Part shown: positions 12,035-22,296 of the stretch, piece by piece
Layout: each line of letters starts with the position of its first letter
Numbering within the stretch: position 1 is the stretch's first letter
NCBI RefSeq assembly: GCF_022539505.1
Contig: NC_061508.1
Location: 62,629,754-62,693,753 of the forward strand
Direction of reading: 5' to 3'
Length of the DNA: 64,000 bases
DNA from: Lolium rigidum
Taxonomy: Eukaryota; Streptophyta; Magnoliopsida; Poales; Poaceae
Notes under the pieces: generated by a model
The model's database searches: none
What the model was told of the DNA's origin: nothing
Seen by the model: only the letters and a program-made list of their open reading frames with translations
Translations under genes and position numbers: made by a program

Positions 12035-12848
12035 CACTACTAGGAAAACCATTATAGATACGAATGTATTATGTGGCGCACCTAAAGTGTGTGCTCCACA
12101 AAAATATTCCTATGGCGCATAGATACATATGCTCCACGGAATTTTCAAATTTCGGTGGCGCATGAAATATTGGTGCGCTACAGAATTGTGGCTTTCTGTG
12201 GCGCATGTGAAGTGATGCGCCATAGAAACTCTATGGGGCCCACGCAGGGTCCAATACTGCACATGTGCGAAAGAAATTATGTGAGCATGTGCCAACATGC
12301 CCTGCAGGAAGTTGTACTTCGGTGGCGCATGTTGGCATATGCGCCACATAATTTCTTGTGGCGGGCCCATCCCTGACAGTACGAGGCCATATTTCTATGG
12401 CGCATATGCCAATATACGCCACAGAAGTGCAACTTTCTGTGGTGCGTATTGATCTTTGCGCCACAGAATGTGCACAATGGATCGCCTTTTTAGGTCTGTA
12501 AAATACAAAAGAAATAGATAGAAATTTCAAAAAATAAAATCCTTCGAGGTGCCATGTATTATGTCATCTAGTGCCAATGAGAATTAACAAATATGAATGT
12601 CGACTTTTTTTGCAAAATTGTGTTGCTAAATCAACAAACTGGATTTGTGGTTGCATACAAACTCGAAAAAAAAACGCATGACCGGGAGAAGATTCTACAT
12701 CCGAATTCACCCGGGGTTACCCGGTTAGCTAATTTCTAGAATCGGCAAAATCAAAAAAATCCTGAAAAAAATAAAAAAAAAATTGAAAAAAAAACTGTGG
12801 CGCACCAAAATGCGCCACATAATTCTTTAGCTGAATTTTTTTATTTCG

Positions 12849-12934
12849 GGGGCATCCTCCTCCTCCTTCCCCACTTCTCCTTCACTTCTCCCTTCTCCTC
12901 CTCCTCCTCCACTTCTCCTCTCCTTTTTTCCTTT
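12849..12934. repeat. Polypyrimidine (CTCCTT)n tract
   Basis: An almost uninterrupted run of C and T with repeated TCCTCC and CACTTCTCC units, low complexity. It lies between the CACTA subterminal repeats and the captured gene fragment. Confidence 0.7.
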
Positions 12935-13043
12935 TGACGTACTGACGATGCCTCGGGTTGCGCCACAATCCACAAGGAACAACTGTTTAGTGCGGACGAC
13001 ATTCACATATACAAATCTCTAAAGGAACTCAATAGCTTACTAC

Positions 13044-13875
13044 CTGAATGTACTCGTCCGCCGTATTTTCATCAGTAGTATAGAAGCAGCAACCATCTTC
13101 GCTCCAGTCCAGATTGCCATCGGTTTTCATCTTCAGTATGACGCTCCACTTGGTCATCCAGTTTCTGATGTGGTTGTAGAGCTGAAGAGTGGTCACATGT
13201 ATGCCAGCGAATGCAAGAACATCAGCAACTACCTTCTTCATTTGTTGCTCTTTGAATCCCATGTTGAAATAGACTCCGCTACGGATGAGCTGAACCAATC
13301 GGTTCAGCACAAACTCTGATAGCTCAGGTTTCCAAACCATGGCTGGTTTGCTTGAAATCAGAGATTGCTCAGCATTGACAGTAGGAGCAGAAAGATCAGG
13401 GGAGCCCAATGGTATGATGCCTACATCACAAACACTACCAGATCAATGAACTACCACTACCACATCCACATCCTTAAGCACTGCCACTACCACATCCACA
13501 TCCTAGAGTAGTACCACATCAATGAAGAGCGAGAAAAGTAAGATCAACCTTACAGTCAGAGGAGCCACACGCAGCACCGAGGTTCCCCGTCGAAGATGCA
13601 TGCAGCACCAACGTCCCAGTGGTAGAGTCAGATGCAACCTGAACAACCTCCGCAACCTCGACCGGGGACGAAGGAATGTCCTACAATGGATTCGTTCAGA
13701 CCATCCCTGTGTACCCACAAGATCAAATCTAAGGCTAGGGTTCGCTGAAGCTTACCACAACCGAAGTTATCGACGCAGAGGAAGAAGACGACCATCCGTG
13801 GCCAGTAGCCGTCGCCACAGCCACCGTCGCCGCCGCAAGCTTCGCTAACCGTGCGGGTGAGGAAGAGCCGGCCAT
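13044..13875 (-). pseudogene. Myb/SANT-like domain gene fragment captured in a CACTA-like element
   Basis: On the minus strand a consistent model has exon 1 at 13875-13756 (ATG, 40 codons, Ala/Ser-rich), exon 2 at 13680-13554 and exon 3 at 13420-13044. Introns are GT-AG and phases agree (0, then 1/2). Exon 3 contains a Myb/SANT-like DNA-binding region: WKPELSEFVLNRLVQLIRSG, then a GFKEQQMKKVV stretch, the LQLYNHIRNWMTKW helix, and DGNLDWSEDGCCFY. This is the pattern of the plant Myb/SANT-like family. After exon 3 a donor GT follows CAG, but I find no further exon, only CACTA subterminal repeat, so the C-terminal half of the gene is missing. An AAATATAAA box about 50 bp upstream of the ATG (near 13928) could serve as promoter. 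I infer capture by the surrounding transposon; it could also be an ORF proper to that transposon family. Confidence 0.6.
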
Positions 13876-14249
13876 GTCGCTAGATCGGGAAGGGTGGAAG
13901 AGCTCGAAAAGGGGGAAATAGGGGATTTATATTTGGCGGGGAGAGAGCTGCCTTCATATACGGTGGCAAAGTTTCAAACGCGGTGACCTAATTCATCCTG
14001 TCGAGATTTCGCCATCCCGCGCGAGCTCGCGCCATCTCTCGCGGTGGCTCTGCGGGAAAGAGGTGTTCTCAAGTTCTGCCGAAACGGAGGTGACTCGCTA
14101 GAAACGAACCGAGCGTTCCTTCATGGCCTAGCCGAGGATGCTTTGAAAAGCGATTCATGCAAGAACGTATGCTAGACCAGATAATCAAACGAACCAAAAA
14201 TGCTAGCCAAAGATGGCCCAGGCTACCAAACCCGCCCACTATTTCTTCG

Positions 14250-14379
14250 TGGATGCATGCATCTCCATTGTAGCTATAGCTGTAGCTGGTAAAGACCGTA
14301 CGTATAGGAAAACATGACCCAGGCCAAAGATTTTTAAGCCATCATGGTCCACGGACCGTAAGCGATAGACCGCACCTTA
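14250..14379. repeat. Segmental duplication, copy 1, left part
   Basis: GATGCATGCATCTCC through CACCTTA here matches 18295-18419 in direct orientation, with divergence. The match is interrupted after TTA (14377-14379) by the Harbinger element and resumes at 15862. The uninterrupted sequence CACACCTTATCCTGC in copy 2 is the empty site. Confidence 0.75.
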
Positions 14380-15861
14380 GGGTTTTGGGTCGTGCTTGCG
14401 TCCGTGCAGATCGAAAATGCGTCTGGTACCCGCTCCGGTGGGATGATTCATAGTGACCGGTTGCAGCGACGCAAACTTGGTCCAAAAATGCGGCAGATTT
14501 GCGTCTCTGCGGACGCAGCTGTCATCCGCCCGGTCCTCGCACGGGTCTGTCTGGCAGCGGCACAAATGATTCGTCTTCCACGGCATAACTTAAGGGCGGC
14601 GCGCTGCAACTTTTTAGGGCCGCGTTAATGGCGCGCCTCGGCTTCCGCGAGCATGCACTGGTGGGCGGCGTCGCAGTGGCAGGACATTGAAGACGAGATG
14701 GCGTCCAAGCCTCTTAAAGGTTCGCTGACAGCGCCCATTTTCCCGACCACACCATTGCCAGAGTCCACCCTATCCACCCGACCGACGCCATGGGGAAGAA
14801 ATGTTGTCCGTTCCGTAAGACGAAGAACGACCACGATGCTCGCGGTCCGGCAAGAAGTCGCGGGTTGGGCGGTACGTCCGCATCGAGTTCACACGCCGTC
14901 TCTCGGAGGAAAACCGGCCGGTGCCATGGCCGAACGCAAACCTGTCTGGAGGAGGCTGGTACCTCAACTCCAGGCGCATGCCGGTCCCCCCACCCCCCTC
15001 CGTGCCACGCGAGGGCCGAGAGCGCCGTGACGAGGTGCGCCGCCACCGAGCGATCTTGTCGACCGATCTCCGAGAAGATCCGGCGTACGCGCTGAACTCC
15101 TACAACTCGATCTCGTTCGGGACGTGGGAGTTCGACGCGCGCCGTCAAGCTAGATACCTCGTCGACCTCTACTAGTTCGACCGCGAGATCGCGCGGAAGA
15201 AGAGGAGAACAACGACGAGGACGAGGATGCGGACGAGGACGAGGCAGAGCGCGCAGACAACGACCACGACGACGGCGGGCCGGCGTGGGATCCGGAGACC
15301 CAGCCGCCGGACAATAGTGAGGACGAGGCCATTGGCATGGCACTGGCCAATAGCGAGCTCGACGAGCTCAACAAGCTCGCTATGTGTGACGGCCTCGCAA
15401 TCCAGTTTCGCGAGTCAGCGCTCGCGCAGGGGAGGTCGGCGACTCCTCTGGGCACGCCGACGCGTTCCAACAACCGTGCGCCGGTTGCTTCTCCTTTAAC
15501 GGCCAGGTATCCGTGGACACCTTCACCACAACCTCCTGCGCCGCCGACGGCCTGGCCGTAGTTGCCGCAGTCTGCCCTTCCTCCACCACCGGCGTACCAG
15601 CTTCCATGGCCTACGCCGGAGTTCATCGACCTCATCACTGACGACGAGCAGTAACCATTAGCTAGGTTTTAGCAGTCCTTTATGGATTTTTTAAGTCTTT
15701 TTTTTATTTTTTATTAATGTAAATTATGTCTTTTATCAAACAAGAAAAAATATGCATCGTACCGCTGGAGGCACCCCGCGACGCAAAAGGACGCGCGGTC
15801 CATTTCGATTATTTAGGCCGGCGAAACCGACTCCGAGATGGGTCGCCCGCTCGAGATGCCC
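14380..15861. mobile_element. PIF/Harbinger-like element, non-autonomous
   Basis: TTA occurs on both sides (14377-14379 and 15862-15864), the target duplication of PIF/Harbinger elements. The right terminus, read inward, is GGGCATCTCGAGCGGGCGAC. This closely resembles the terminus of the element at 62256. The left terminus starts GGG but is diverged or partly deleted (GGGTTTTGGGTCG). The paralogous site at 18417-18419 has a single TTA with no insertion, which fixes both boundaries. It carries the relic of one ORF and no transposase. Confidence 0.8.
14868..15654 (+). pseudogene. Decayed ORF of unknown function inside the Harbinger element
   Basis: The best reading starts in the frame giving YVRIEFTRRLSEE from about 14868. 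It continues through a proline-rich MPVPPPPS and a DLREDPAYALNSYNS segment to a TAG at 15173-15175 followed by FDREIARKK. It then needs a frame change near 15195 to enter a long acidic Asp/Glu run and a GMALANSELDELNKLA helix. Another TAG lies at 15559-15561, and the frame ends FIDLITDDEQ at 15654. Frameshift plus stops mean it is not functional. ORFs of this proline-rich plus acidic type recur in grass Harbinger-related repeats, but their role is not known to me. Confidence 0.5.
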
Positions 15862-17925
15862 TTATCCTGCACGAGCCATGGTGGTGGTCCCATCCATCGT
15901 TGAGGGGAACCGTGAAGGTACCAACCCTCGCTGACCCGTACGACCCGGCCGGCTAGCCCGTGAGCTCCGCGACGATACAATGCACGGTGGCCGAGAGCCC
16001 GAGACCAAATCATGCCGTGTCGCCGCCCTTGGAGCAGCGGCTGGTTTGTGCCGTGCAAGCATACGTGACCCATGCCGGCGTCGACGACGGTCGTCGGCAC
16101 TGCCGGTGTCCCCGTCGTGCCCGCTCACAGAGAGCAGCCACAGGCGGCAGGAGCTGTTTCTAACTAATAGACCCCTCAACCTCCCTCTGGACGCACTGCA
16201 CCTCGCCGGCTGCCGCTGGCCGTGAACGGAACCGAGCTTGATTATCATCCTTTCTCTGTCAGTGTGTCAAGCACCGCTTCATTCGTGGAAACAGTACGCG
16301 CGAAATGGAGACGAAACGGACGGAGGGAGCATGCGGGGACGACCTGATGGCGGCTGTTTACTCGATGGTCGATCCCCCGCGCGCGCGTGCGTGTTCCCTT
16401 GGACGAGCGACGTCGTCGATGTCAGCTGCAGACGCATGGGAGGGCTCATGCTCGGATGCTCCCTGGCCGCCGGTGCCTCCACGACATGTTCTCCTCTCTC
16501 GCCAGCTGACTGGATTCTGCCGGCATGATTAAGTCCTCGATGTTACCCAATTTTGGTTGAATACTTTGCTTGCCTTTTTCTCAATAATCTATGTAAATGT
16601 GTCAAGCGGACACGCATTCTTTTACTATTGAACATATAACACAGTGGTATAAAGGGGACACGCCAGCATTCTTTTTTCCAACAGTCCAAATGTTTTGTCT
16701 TTTATATATATCTAGTCCGTGGAGAATCCGAGTATATCAAGATGGTTCGGTGTTATCATGACAAAAAATATAACTATATAGAAATATGTTTCTGTAAGTT
16801 GGCAAACTTCTTTTTCAAATAAACTGCATGTCATCTGAGTATATATCTACATTTGTAGATGAACATGCGCTTTCCTATTCTGCAACATTTTAGAGGGACA
16901 TTGTTAAAAACATGAGAACCAATCAACACCATTTGCATTTTTCTATATTGTCCACATCACGCAGTGATTCACGCTGAACCAATACAACGATCATTTGTTT
17001 CTCGTTATTTTTTCAATAAATTCTTGAAACAACTTTTAGATCTAATAGAACTTATTGATTTTATACTAAAATTTTGTAGTTGTTCATATTTTTTATCCAA
17101 AAAACATGGTTATATACACATCAATGTCACAAAATATTAATTATTATTTTATTTAGCCACAACATCAATAATTTAGAATTACATCGTGATTTGATAAATA
17201 TAAATTGTATTTTACAACAATGATTGTGGAATTTGGATTTATTTTCGATACATGGTCTCTTGAAGATGTTTAAGTAAATAATTTTAAAATAAGATAAAGC
17301 ATAAAAGAAAAATTCCAAGCATTAGCGGATTAATCAGTGCACTTGTATGAAATATAACCTCTTTCTTCTCTGTGTGTGCGCATGCCCTAGTGTTTGTCGT
17401 GTGTAATTGATATAATGTTAGCAGAGCCCTATTGCGTTGTTCTAAACAATATCTTGACCGTAGTTTCTAGCACATGAATGGGTATAAGGAAAATACAAAA
17501 TTCTAGGGTGTATAAGGTGTCCACAAGGAGCTTGCAATTAAGTGCTTGTTTGATTCGTAGGATTTTTTCGAACATAGGCACCGAAAAACTGTAGGATTAG
17601 AATATCATTTTTTTGGAACCTACATGATTTTTTAAAATAGTGTTTGACTCAAAGGAAAAATGGTAACATGAGAGGTTTGACTGAATGGAAATTGTCCTTA
17701 AAAATATTGTGCAATGCAATTCTATAGAAAAAATTCATGTGCATTCCCAAGGATTCCTACCCTACAAAACAAACAATATAACTAGCAAAATTCCTAACGA
17801 TGAAAATCCTACAAAATTCTTCTAGTTGATTTAATTAATTCACACCATGTTTCTGCCCCTTTATTTAAGATAGGAGTGAATCACAGATCTTTGATTCATC
17901 GTTGCTGCCAAAGCATCTTCATCGG
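15862..17925. repeat. Segmental duplication, copy 1, right part
   Basis: Matches 26297-28117 in direct orientation with divergence. Shared landmarks include CCCGTACGACCCGGC, GCCGGCGTCGACGACGG, TAATAGACCCCTCAACCTCC, the AATGGAGACGAAACGG stretch, and TAAATTGTATTTTACAACAA near 17200. The ATC at 15896-15898 is the unoccupied site corresponding to the CACTA insertion in copy 2. No coding frame is conserved between the two copies, so I regard it as non-coding. Confidence 0.8.
17540..17790. mobile_element. Small MITE-like insertion in duplication copy 1
   Basis: A block beginning TGCTTGTTTGATTCGTAGG and ending with the roughly inverse AAGGATTCCTACCC...AAACAAACAA is present here. It is absent from the matching position in copy 2 (about 27990-28005). 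Such TTTGTTTGGTTCGTAGGA ends are typical of grass hAT-type MITEs. The target duplication is not clear. Confidence 0.5.
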
Positions 17926-18294
17926 GCCGACTTTAATATACTGAGGTTTTACGTTTTGGTCCACGCGGACAGGAGGAAAGGAAAACTCAACCTAGCTAGC
18001 GGCCCGATGCAAGCGAACGAGGGTCTGAGACTGACACATTGATAGCCGAAATTTAGGCTGAAAATCCGTCTAGACAATTCATGCGTCCTCCCGTGTCCGC
18101 CTCAGGCCCGCAAGTCAGTGACGCAACACTGAATTTTTAATTACGTCTGGCCTAAATTAACCATAGTTACAAAGAGGGTTTAGCCGACAGGGACAAGATA
18201 AAAGTAGTGAAGAAACAGTCAAACCCAAATCGGGCGGCTCCATTCCTAGAGTAGATCAGTAGCGCGCTCGGCAGGCCATCGTACTGTAACTTCA
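17926..18294. other. Spacer between the two duplication copies
   Basis: No gene. Phrases such as TTTTGGTCCACGCGGACAGG and GTCCGCCTCAGGCCCGC suggest a decayed MITE of the GGGC...GCCC class, but I could not define termini. Confidence 0.4.
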
Positions 18295-18492
18295 TTGATG
18301 CATGCATCTCCGTTGTGGCTGTAGCTGCTATGGACGGTACGTACAGAAATACATGAAGCCTGGCCAAAGTTTGAGCAATCACGGTTCGCAAGCATGCATC
18401 CGGCCAGCCCCACACCTTATCCTGCCCACGACCACGAGTAGGAGCCGAGCCATGCGTTGATCTGACCCTGATCTCTTGGTCCATCATTCATC
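18295..18492. repeat. Segmental duplication, copy 2, left part
   Basis: Direct match to 14250-14379 and then to 15862-15898. It contains the intact CACACCTTATCCTGC site that is split by the Harbinger element in copy 1. It ends at ATC (18490-18492), where the CACTA element is inserted. Confidence 0.75.
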
Positions 18493-18519
18493 CACTAGTG
18501 GAAAACTGCTCTTTTGCAC

Positions 18520-18720
18520 CGGTTCAAAAGGCCCATATGCACCGGATGGCCAACCGGTGCAAACCATCCGGTGCAAAAGGCCCCCCCCCTTTTGCACCGA
18601 TTCTCTTACGAACCGGTGCTAAAGGGGTCTCCACGTGGCCGGCTGTGGGGCGCTCGGCGGGGGAGCTTTTGCACCGGTTCGTAATACGAACCGGTGCAAA
18701 AGGGTTGGGCCGCGGCAGGG
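18520..18720. repeat. CACTA left subterminal repeats
   Basis: At least six copies, in both orientations, of the core TTTGCACCGGTTC / GAACCGGTGCAAA. These are the usual binding platform for the transposon's own DNA-binding protein in En/Spm-type elements. A GCCGCGGCAGGG repeat lies directly inside, at 18709-18806. Confidence 0.8.
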
Positions 18721-18999
18721 TTTTGGTGCCATTCCCTGCCGCGGCAGGGTTTTGGTGCCATTCCCTGCCGCGGCAGGAATTTTCACTAAAACGCTGCCGC
18801 GGCAGACTCTGCCTCCATTCGAAACACGGTATAATATTAATGCAAACAATTCAAATATATATATAGGAAACCATTGTATTACATATATCGATCAAAGTGA
18901 CACACGTTCATGCATATATATATATATATATGTCTACATCAACTTTGATATTGGCGGTTGTCCACATAGTGTTCTCCATCTGGAGCTATGACTTGCTCA

Positions 19000-21419
19000 A
19001 GTAAGAACCCCGCCAGTTCTTCTTGAATTGCTCGTACACGCTCTGTTGCTAGAAGACCGTTCCGCAACCGTTGGATCTAATAATTTGAAGAAGCTACGGT
19101 GGTCAATATATATATGTGTGTGTATGTGAATGAAACACAAGGTGATAAAATAAAGCCACGAATGTTGTTTAATTACTTACATCAAGTTGTTCCAAAATGT
19201 CCCTCACATGATGGGTATTCGGCGGATGAACTCGCAAACGTAGAACCCGCATAAATTATTCCCGTCCTCTTGCCTCAAGCACTTTACGAGAACAAAGTTC
19301 AATCAAAATAATATATATATAATCAAGGATGATAATAATTGTATTGAAACTAGAATCAAAGAGATGCGCGGCCTAGCCATTAGTACTTACCGGTACATGT
19401 TTTATTCGAAGTTCTTTATTCTTTAAACCCGGAGCTTTGTTGGTGAACCGTTTCCAAGCCTTGTGGAGGATATCAGCCATGTCCCCCACGCCTCAAGGGG
19501 TTTACTCTTCGAGTCCATGACTTCTACTATCCCGGTGTCGGGTTCAATGACTAGCGAGGATATAGTGAAACCTGCGGACACATATATATATATATATATG
19601 CATAACTCATCAATTACACTTAACACATGGAGTAAGCGAAAAAGATTTAATGTGTGAAGAGAGTAACACTCACGCGAAGTTGTAAGGAAAAAGTATTGCC
19701 CTTTTATATGAGTTTATCCTTAAGACATGTACCAAGTTATTCTCTGTGTCCTTGGGAGAGTTGTCGACAGTATACCCATTCACGGTGTATGGGTCAACGA
19801 ACCCAAGATCATAGATTTTGCCCCTTGCGGCATTCGCGAATCTTCATTCTGCATAATACAGTGAGAGTATGGTTATATGCATGCAATAATGGACGAGCCG
19901 CGGTAGAGACTTAATTACATAAATAATACTTACAGGCAGTATGCACTCAGCAGAGATTTGTCGAGGGCGTCTTGGTTGAATAACTGAAATAATTCACAAA
20001 ATTCGATGTTCATCACGTCAGTTCGCCCGTAGTGCTCATCTTTTATTGCCACCATGATCCAGTTCTGCCGTCCTTACATGCATCCAAGTACCAATTATGT
20101 AGTCTTCGCAGCTGTGTTGATAGATTAGGCAACTCCGCAGCTCGACAAGAGGTTCCCCGTATGTGTAATGGTATGCTAATTGGACATCGTCCGTGGCCAT
20201 GAATTCGATGCGGCTTAAGTACTCGGGAATACTCATACCGGCCGCATCTGCCTCATCTTTGTATAGTTTTACCATCGTTGGATCAAGGCACGCTAGGACA
20301 TCGGGATACACTTGGAGCGGGGGGCACGAGTTTTTCCGGGCTCCAAGCCGGGGAACTCGGTTTCCCATCTACCTTACTTTTTTCCCACCGCTCTTTTGCT
20401 AACACATTTGACTTGCGAATAGACCGGTCATAGTTCGATGAAAGACTTGGCTCGAGGTTGATGAAGGTTCTTCAGCAGTTTCAACTTCTTTTCCGGAGAT
20501 ATAGCTGGCTCCGGCTCAAGCCGGGGCTTTTTAAGTTTCAACATTTGTTGCTTGTGCTTCGTTCGGCTACGATCTTGGCATTTTCCTCAACCGTATAGTC
20601 ATAAGGTCTCTTGGGAGCAACCTTAGGCACTCTTGGGAGGGGCTCTTGTTTGCGTTTCGGTGATTTGTTACGACTCAGGCTGTGTCGTAGCGGTCCGCCT
20701 AATTTTCCTCTTATAGTTGGGCGGCGGAGAAGGCTCACGCGGCGGCGGAGATGGCTCACGCGCCGGCGGGGAAGGCTCACGCGGCGGCGGAGATGGCTCA
20801 CGCGCCGGCGGGGAAGGCTCACGCACTGGAGACGGCCGCATCGGTGGAGAATGCTGGCTCGGTGGAGACCTTGTTGGCGCCTTCCAACCCGGAATCACAA
20901 TGAATTCCTTTCGCCATAGAACCGTAGTGTTCTTGGCCTCTCCCGGCTCTAGCAAATCCCCTTCACCGGCGAGGGTGGTCAAGCCTCGGCGGCCCATACC
21001 CATCCATAACTTGATCCACCCCGGCAACGGCGTATCCAGGTGGAACCGGCTTGAAGTGATATCTTTGATCGAGTACCGGCGGTAAGACATAGCCGATCGC
21101 CGCCTTGAGCGTTAAGTAGCCCATCGTTTGGAAATGTAGCTCACAAGGTGTCGACTCCGTGATAAAGTCCACGGGGTAGAGATCGGAAGGCATCCGCGGA
21201 TCCACAGGGGAGGGAGGAGCCATCCGCGGATCCACATCTCGCATCATCACCGAGCAGCTCCGTGGAAGCCACGCTGCTCTTCCGCCGAGATCCCCGGCCG
21301 GTAGCATCGAATGCAACTTCTTCTATCCGCGGATTAGGTTGAGGTTGGGTGACTGTGACTGAGCCTGACATTATCATCCTCACTTGCTCCTCTAGCTTAG
21401 CAACGCGTTCTTGAACCAC
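19000..21419 (-). pseudogene. CACTA second gene: proline-rich repeat and Ulp1-like cysteine protease domain
   Basis: Read on the minus strand, pieces in order are: an N-terminal region from 21419; a segment at 21316-20963 ending in YHFKPVPPGYAVAGVDQVMD; a heptapeptide repeat of the EPSPPAR/EPSPPPR type (about 20835-20718); a segment at 20368-20036 with YPDVLACLDPTMVKLYKDEA; and a region at 19600-19200 with VIEPDTGIVEVMDSKSKP followed by CGFYVCEFIRR. The last two motifs match the Asp-bearing strand and the catalytic Cys helix of Ulp1/C48 peptidases, a domain known in the second gene of many plant CACTA elements. Frames change between segments, partly through introns and partly through lesions such as a TGA after the Cys motif. 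I cannot give a full exon model. SUMO protease activity is unproven. Confidence 0.55.
20718..20835. repeat. 21-bp minisatellite encoding EPSPPxR heptads
   Basis: Five to six 21-bp units alternate between GGCTCACGCGGCGGCGGAGA and GGCTCACGCGCCGGCGGGGA forms. On the minus strand they encode alternating REPSPPP and REPSPPA heptads. The two unit types alternate strictly, so the true period is 42 bp. Confidence 0.8.
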
Positions 21420-21426
21420 ATCCTTA

Positions 21427-21672
21427 GTTTATATACCCCTTTTATCCCGGTTACTGGCTGGAACCGGTGCTAAAGACACGGTTGATTAGTTTATATACCC
21501 CTTTTATCCCGGTTAATGGCTGGAACCGGTGCTAAAGACACGGTTGATTAGTTTATATACCCCTTTTATCCCGGTTACTGGCTGGAACCGGTGATAAAGA
21601 TGGTGGATTAGTTTATATATCCTTTTATCTCGGTTCCTGGCCGGAACCGGTGCTAAAGATGGGGGGGCTAAA
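21427..21672 (-). promoter_or_regulatory. Four tandem promoter-like repeats with minus-strand TATA boxes
   Basis: Four units start at 21427, 21489, 21551 and 21611 (spacing 62, 62 and 60 bp). Each holds, on the minus strand, TATATAAAC preceded by GGGGTA or GGATA. Each also has a CCGGTTCCAGCC half site related to the subterminal repeats. The array ends directly upstream of the minus-strand second gene, so it probably acts as that gene's promoter. Confidence 0.6.
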
Positions 21673-21751
21673 TCTGGGGGGGCTTATCCGTTATTTGCCT
21701 TATCCGGGGTGGTTTCATCCGGGGGAGGGGATTATCCGGAGGCACACACCG

Positions 21752-21760
21752 CTATATATA
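21752..21760 (+). promoter_or_regulatory. Candidate plus-strand TATA box facing the hairpin pair
   Basis: CTATATATAG followed by CCCCTCC has the shape of a plant TATA box. It points away from the tandem minus-strand TATA array and would start a plus-strand transcript near 21785, just ahead of the first hairpin. Confidence 0.4.
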
Positions 21761-21820
21761 GCCCCTCCGGGGAGAGTAGAGAGAACAAAGAGAGAAGATG
21801 CAACGACCAAGAAGGAAAGA

Positions 21821-22098
21821 GCCTCTCCGGCGAAGTTTCTCGAAGATGTCTTAGATGGCTGGCCGTCTTAGACATCTTCGGAAACTTCGCCCGAGAACTC
21901 TTCCCGCAAGCTGCTAGTATACACCCAACAAACGAGTATCTCGGGGTAAGGAGGGAGAGCATTGAGAGCTTCCAGTGGAGCTGGTATATAACCCGACGAC
22001 GGCGACCTCGAAGGAAAGAGCCTCTCCGGCGGAGTTTCTCGAAGATGTCTTAGATGGACGGCCGTCTTAGACATCTTCGGAAGCTCCGCCCGAGTAAC
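21821..22098 (+). repeat. Duplicated long hairpins inside the CACTA element
   Basis: Two copies of one stem-loop lie at 21821-21898 and 22020-22097, 199 bp apart. The arm CTCGAAGATGTCTTAGA pairs with TCTTAGACATCTTCG, and the outer arm GGCGAAGTTTC pairs with GAAACTTCGCC. In copy 2 the outer arms are GGCGGAGTTTC and GAAGCTCCGCC, so an A-to-G change in one arm is matched by a T-to-C change in the other. It lies between the two transposon genes, downstream of the plus-strand TATA box. It has no clear protein frame. A small-RNA precursor or a foldback insertion are both possible. Confidence 0.65.
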
Positions 22099-22296
22099 TC
22101 TTCCCGCAAGTCCCGCTCGGAAGCTGCTAGTATACACCCAACAACCAGTAGGTGAGGATAAATTTCCAAACATGTGTATCTAGGAAAATAATAAACTTGG
22201 ATAATCGCATTTAGTTCAAACGACCAATGTTACTGATACATATCACAACAAACGCTTCACAATATGAGCTCAAGGTACAGGATAATAATTAATACA

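Larger units (their letters stand above)
12035..13940. mobile_element. Truncated CACTA-like element carrying a captured gene fragment
   Basis: The left end begins CACTACTAGGAAAACC at 12035, the form of a CACTA terminus. It is followed to about 12480 by dense direct and inverted copies of TGTGGCGCAT / ATGCGCCACA, typical CACTA subterminal repeats. A further inverted pair sits near 12796-12822. No transposase is present. Inside lies a three-exon Myb/SANT-like gene fragment on the minus strand. I could not find the matching right terminus (a GGTTTTCCTAGTAGTG-like sequence) before the duplicated segment that starts near 14250, so the right end is lost and the boundary given is approximate. Confidence 0.6.

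Noticed and set aside
14714..15343. A 209-codon minus-strand open frame
   Set aside because: Shadow of the GC-rich Harbinger relic on the plus strand, which has the better protein-like reading.
20718..20835. Proline-rich heptads taken as an RNA polymerase II CTD-like tail
   Set aside because: The heptad is EPSPPxR rather than YSPTSPS, and it lies in a CACTA transposon gene.
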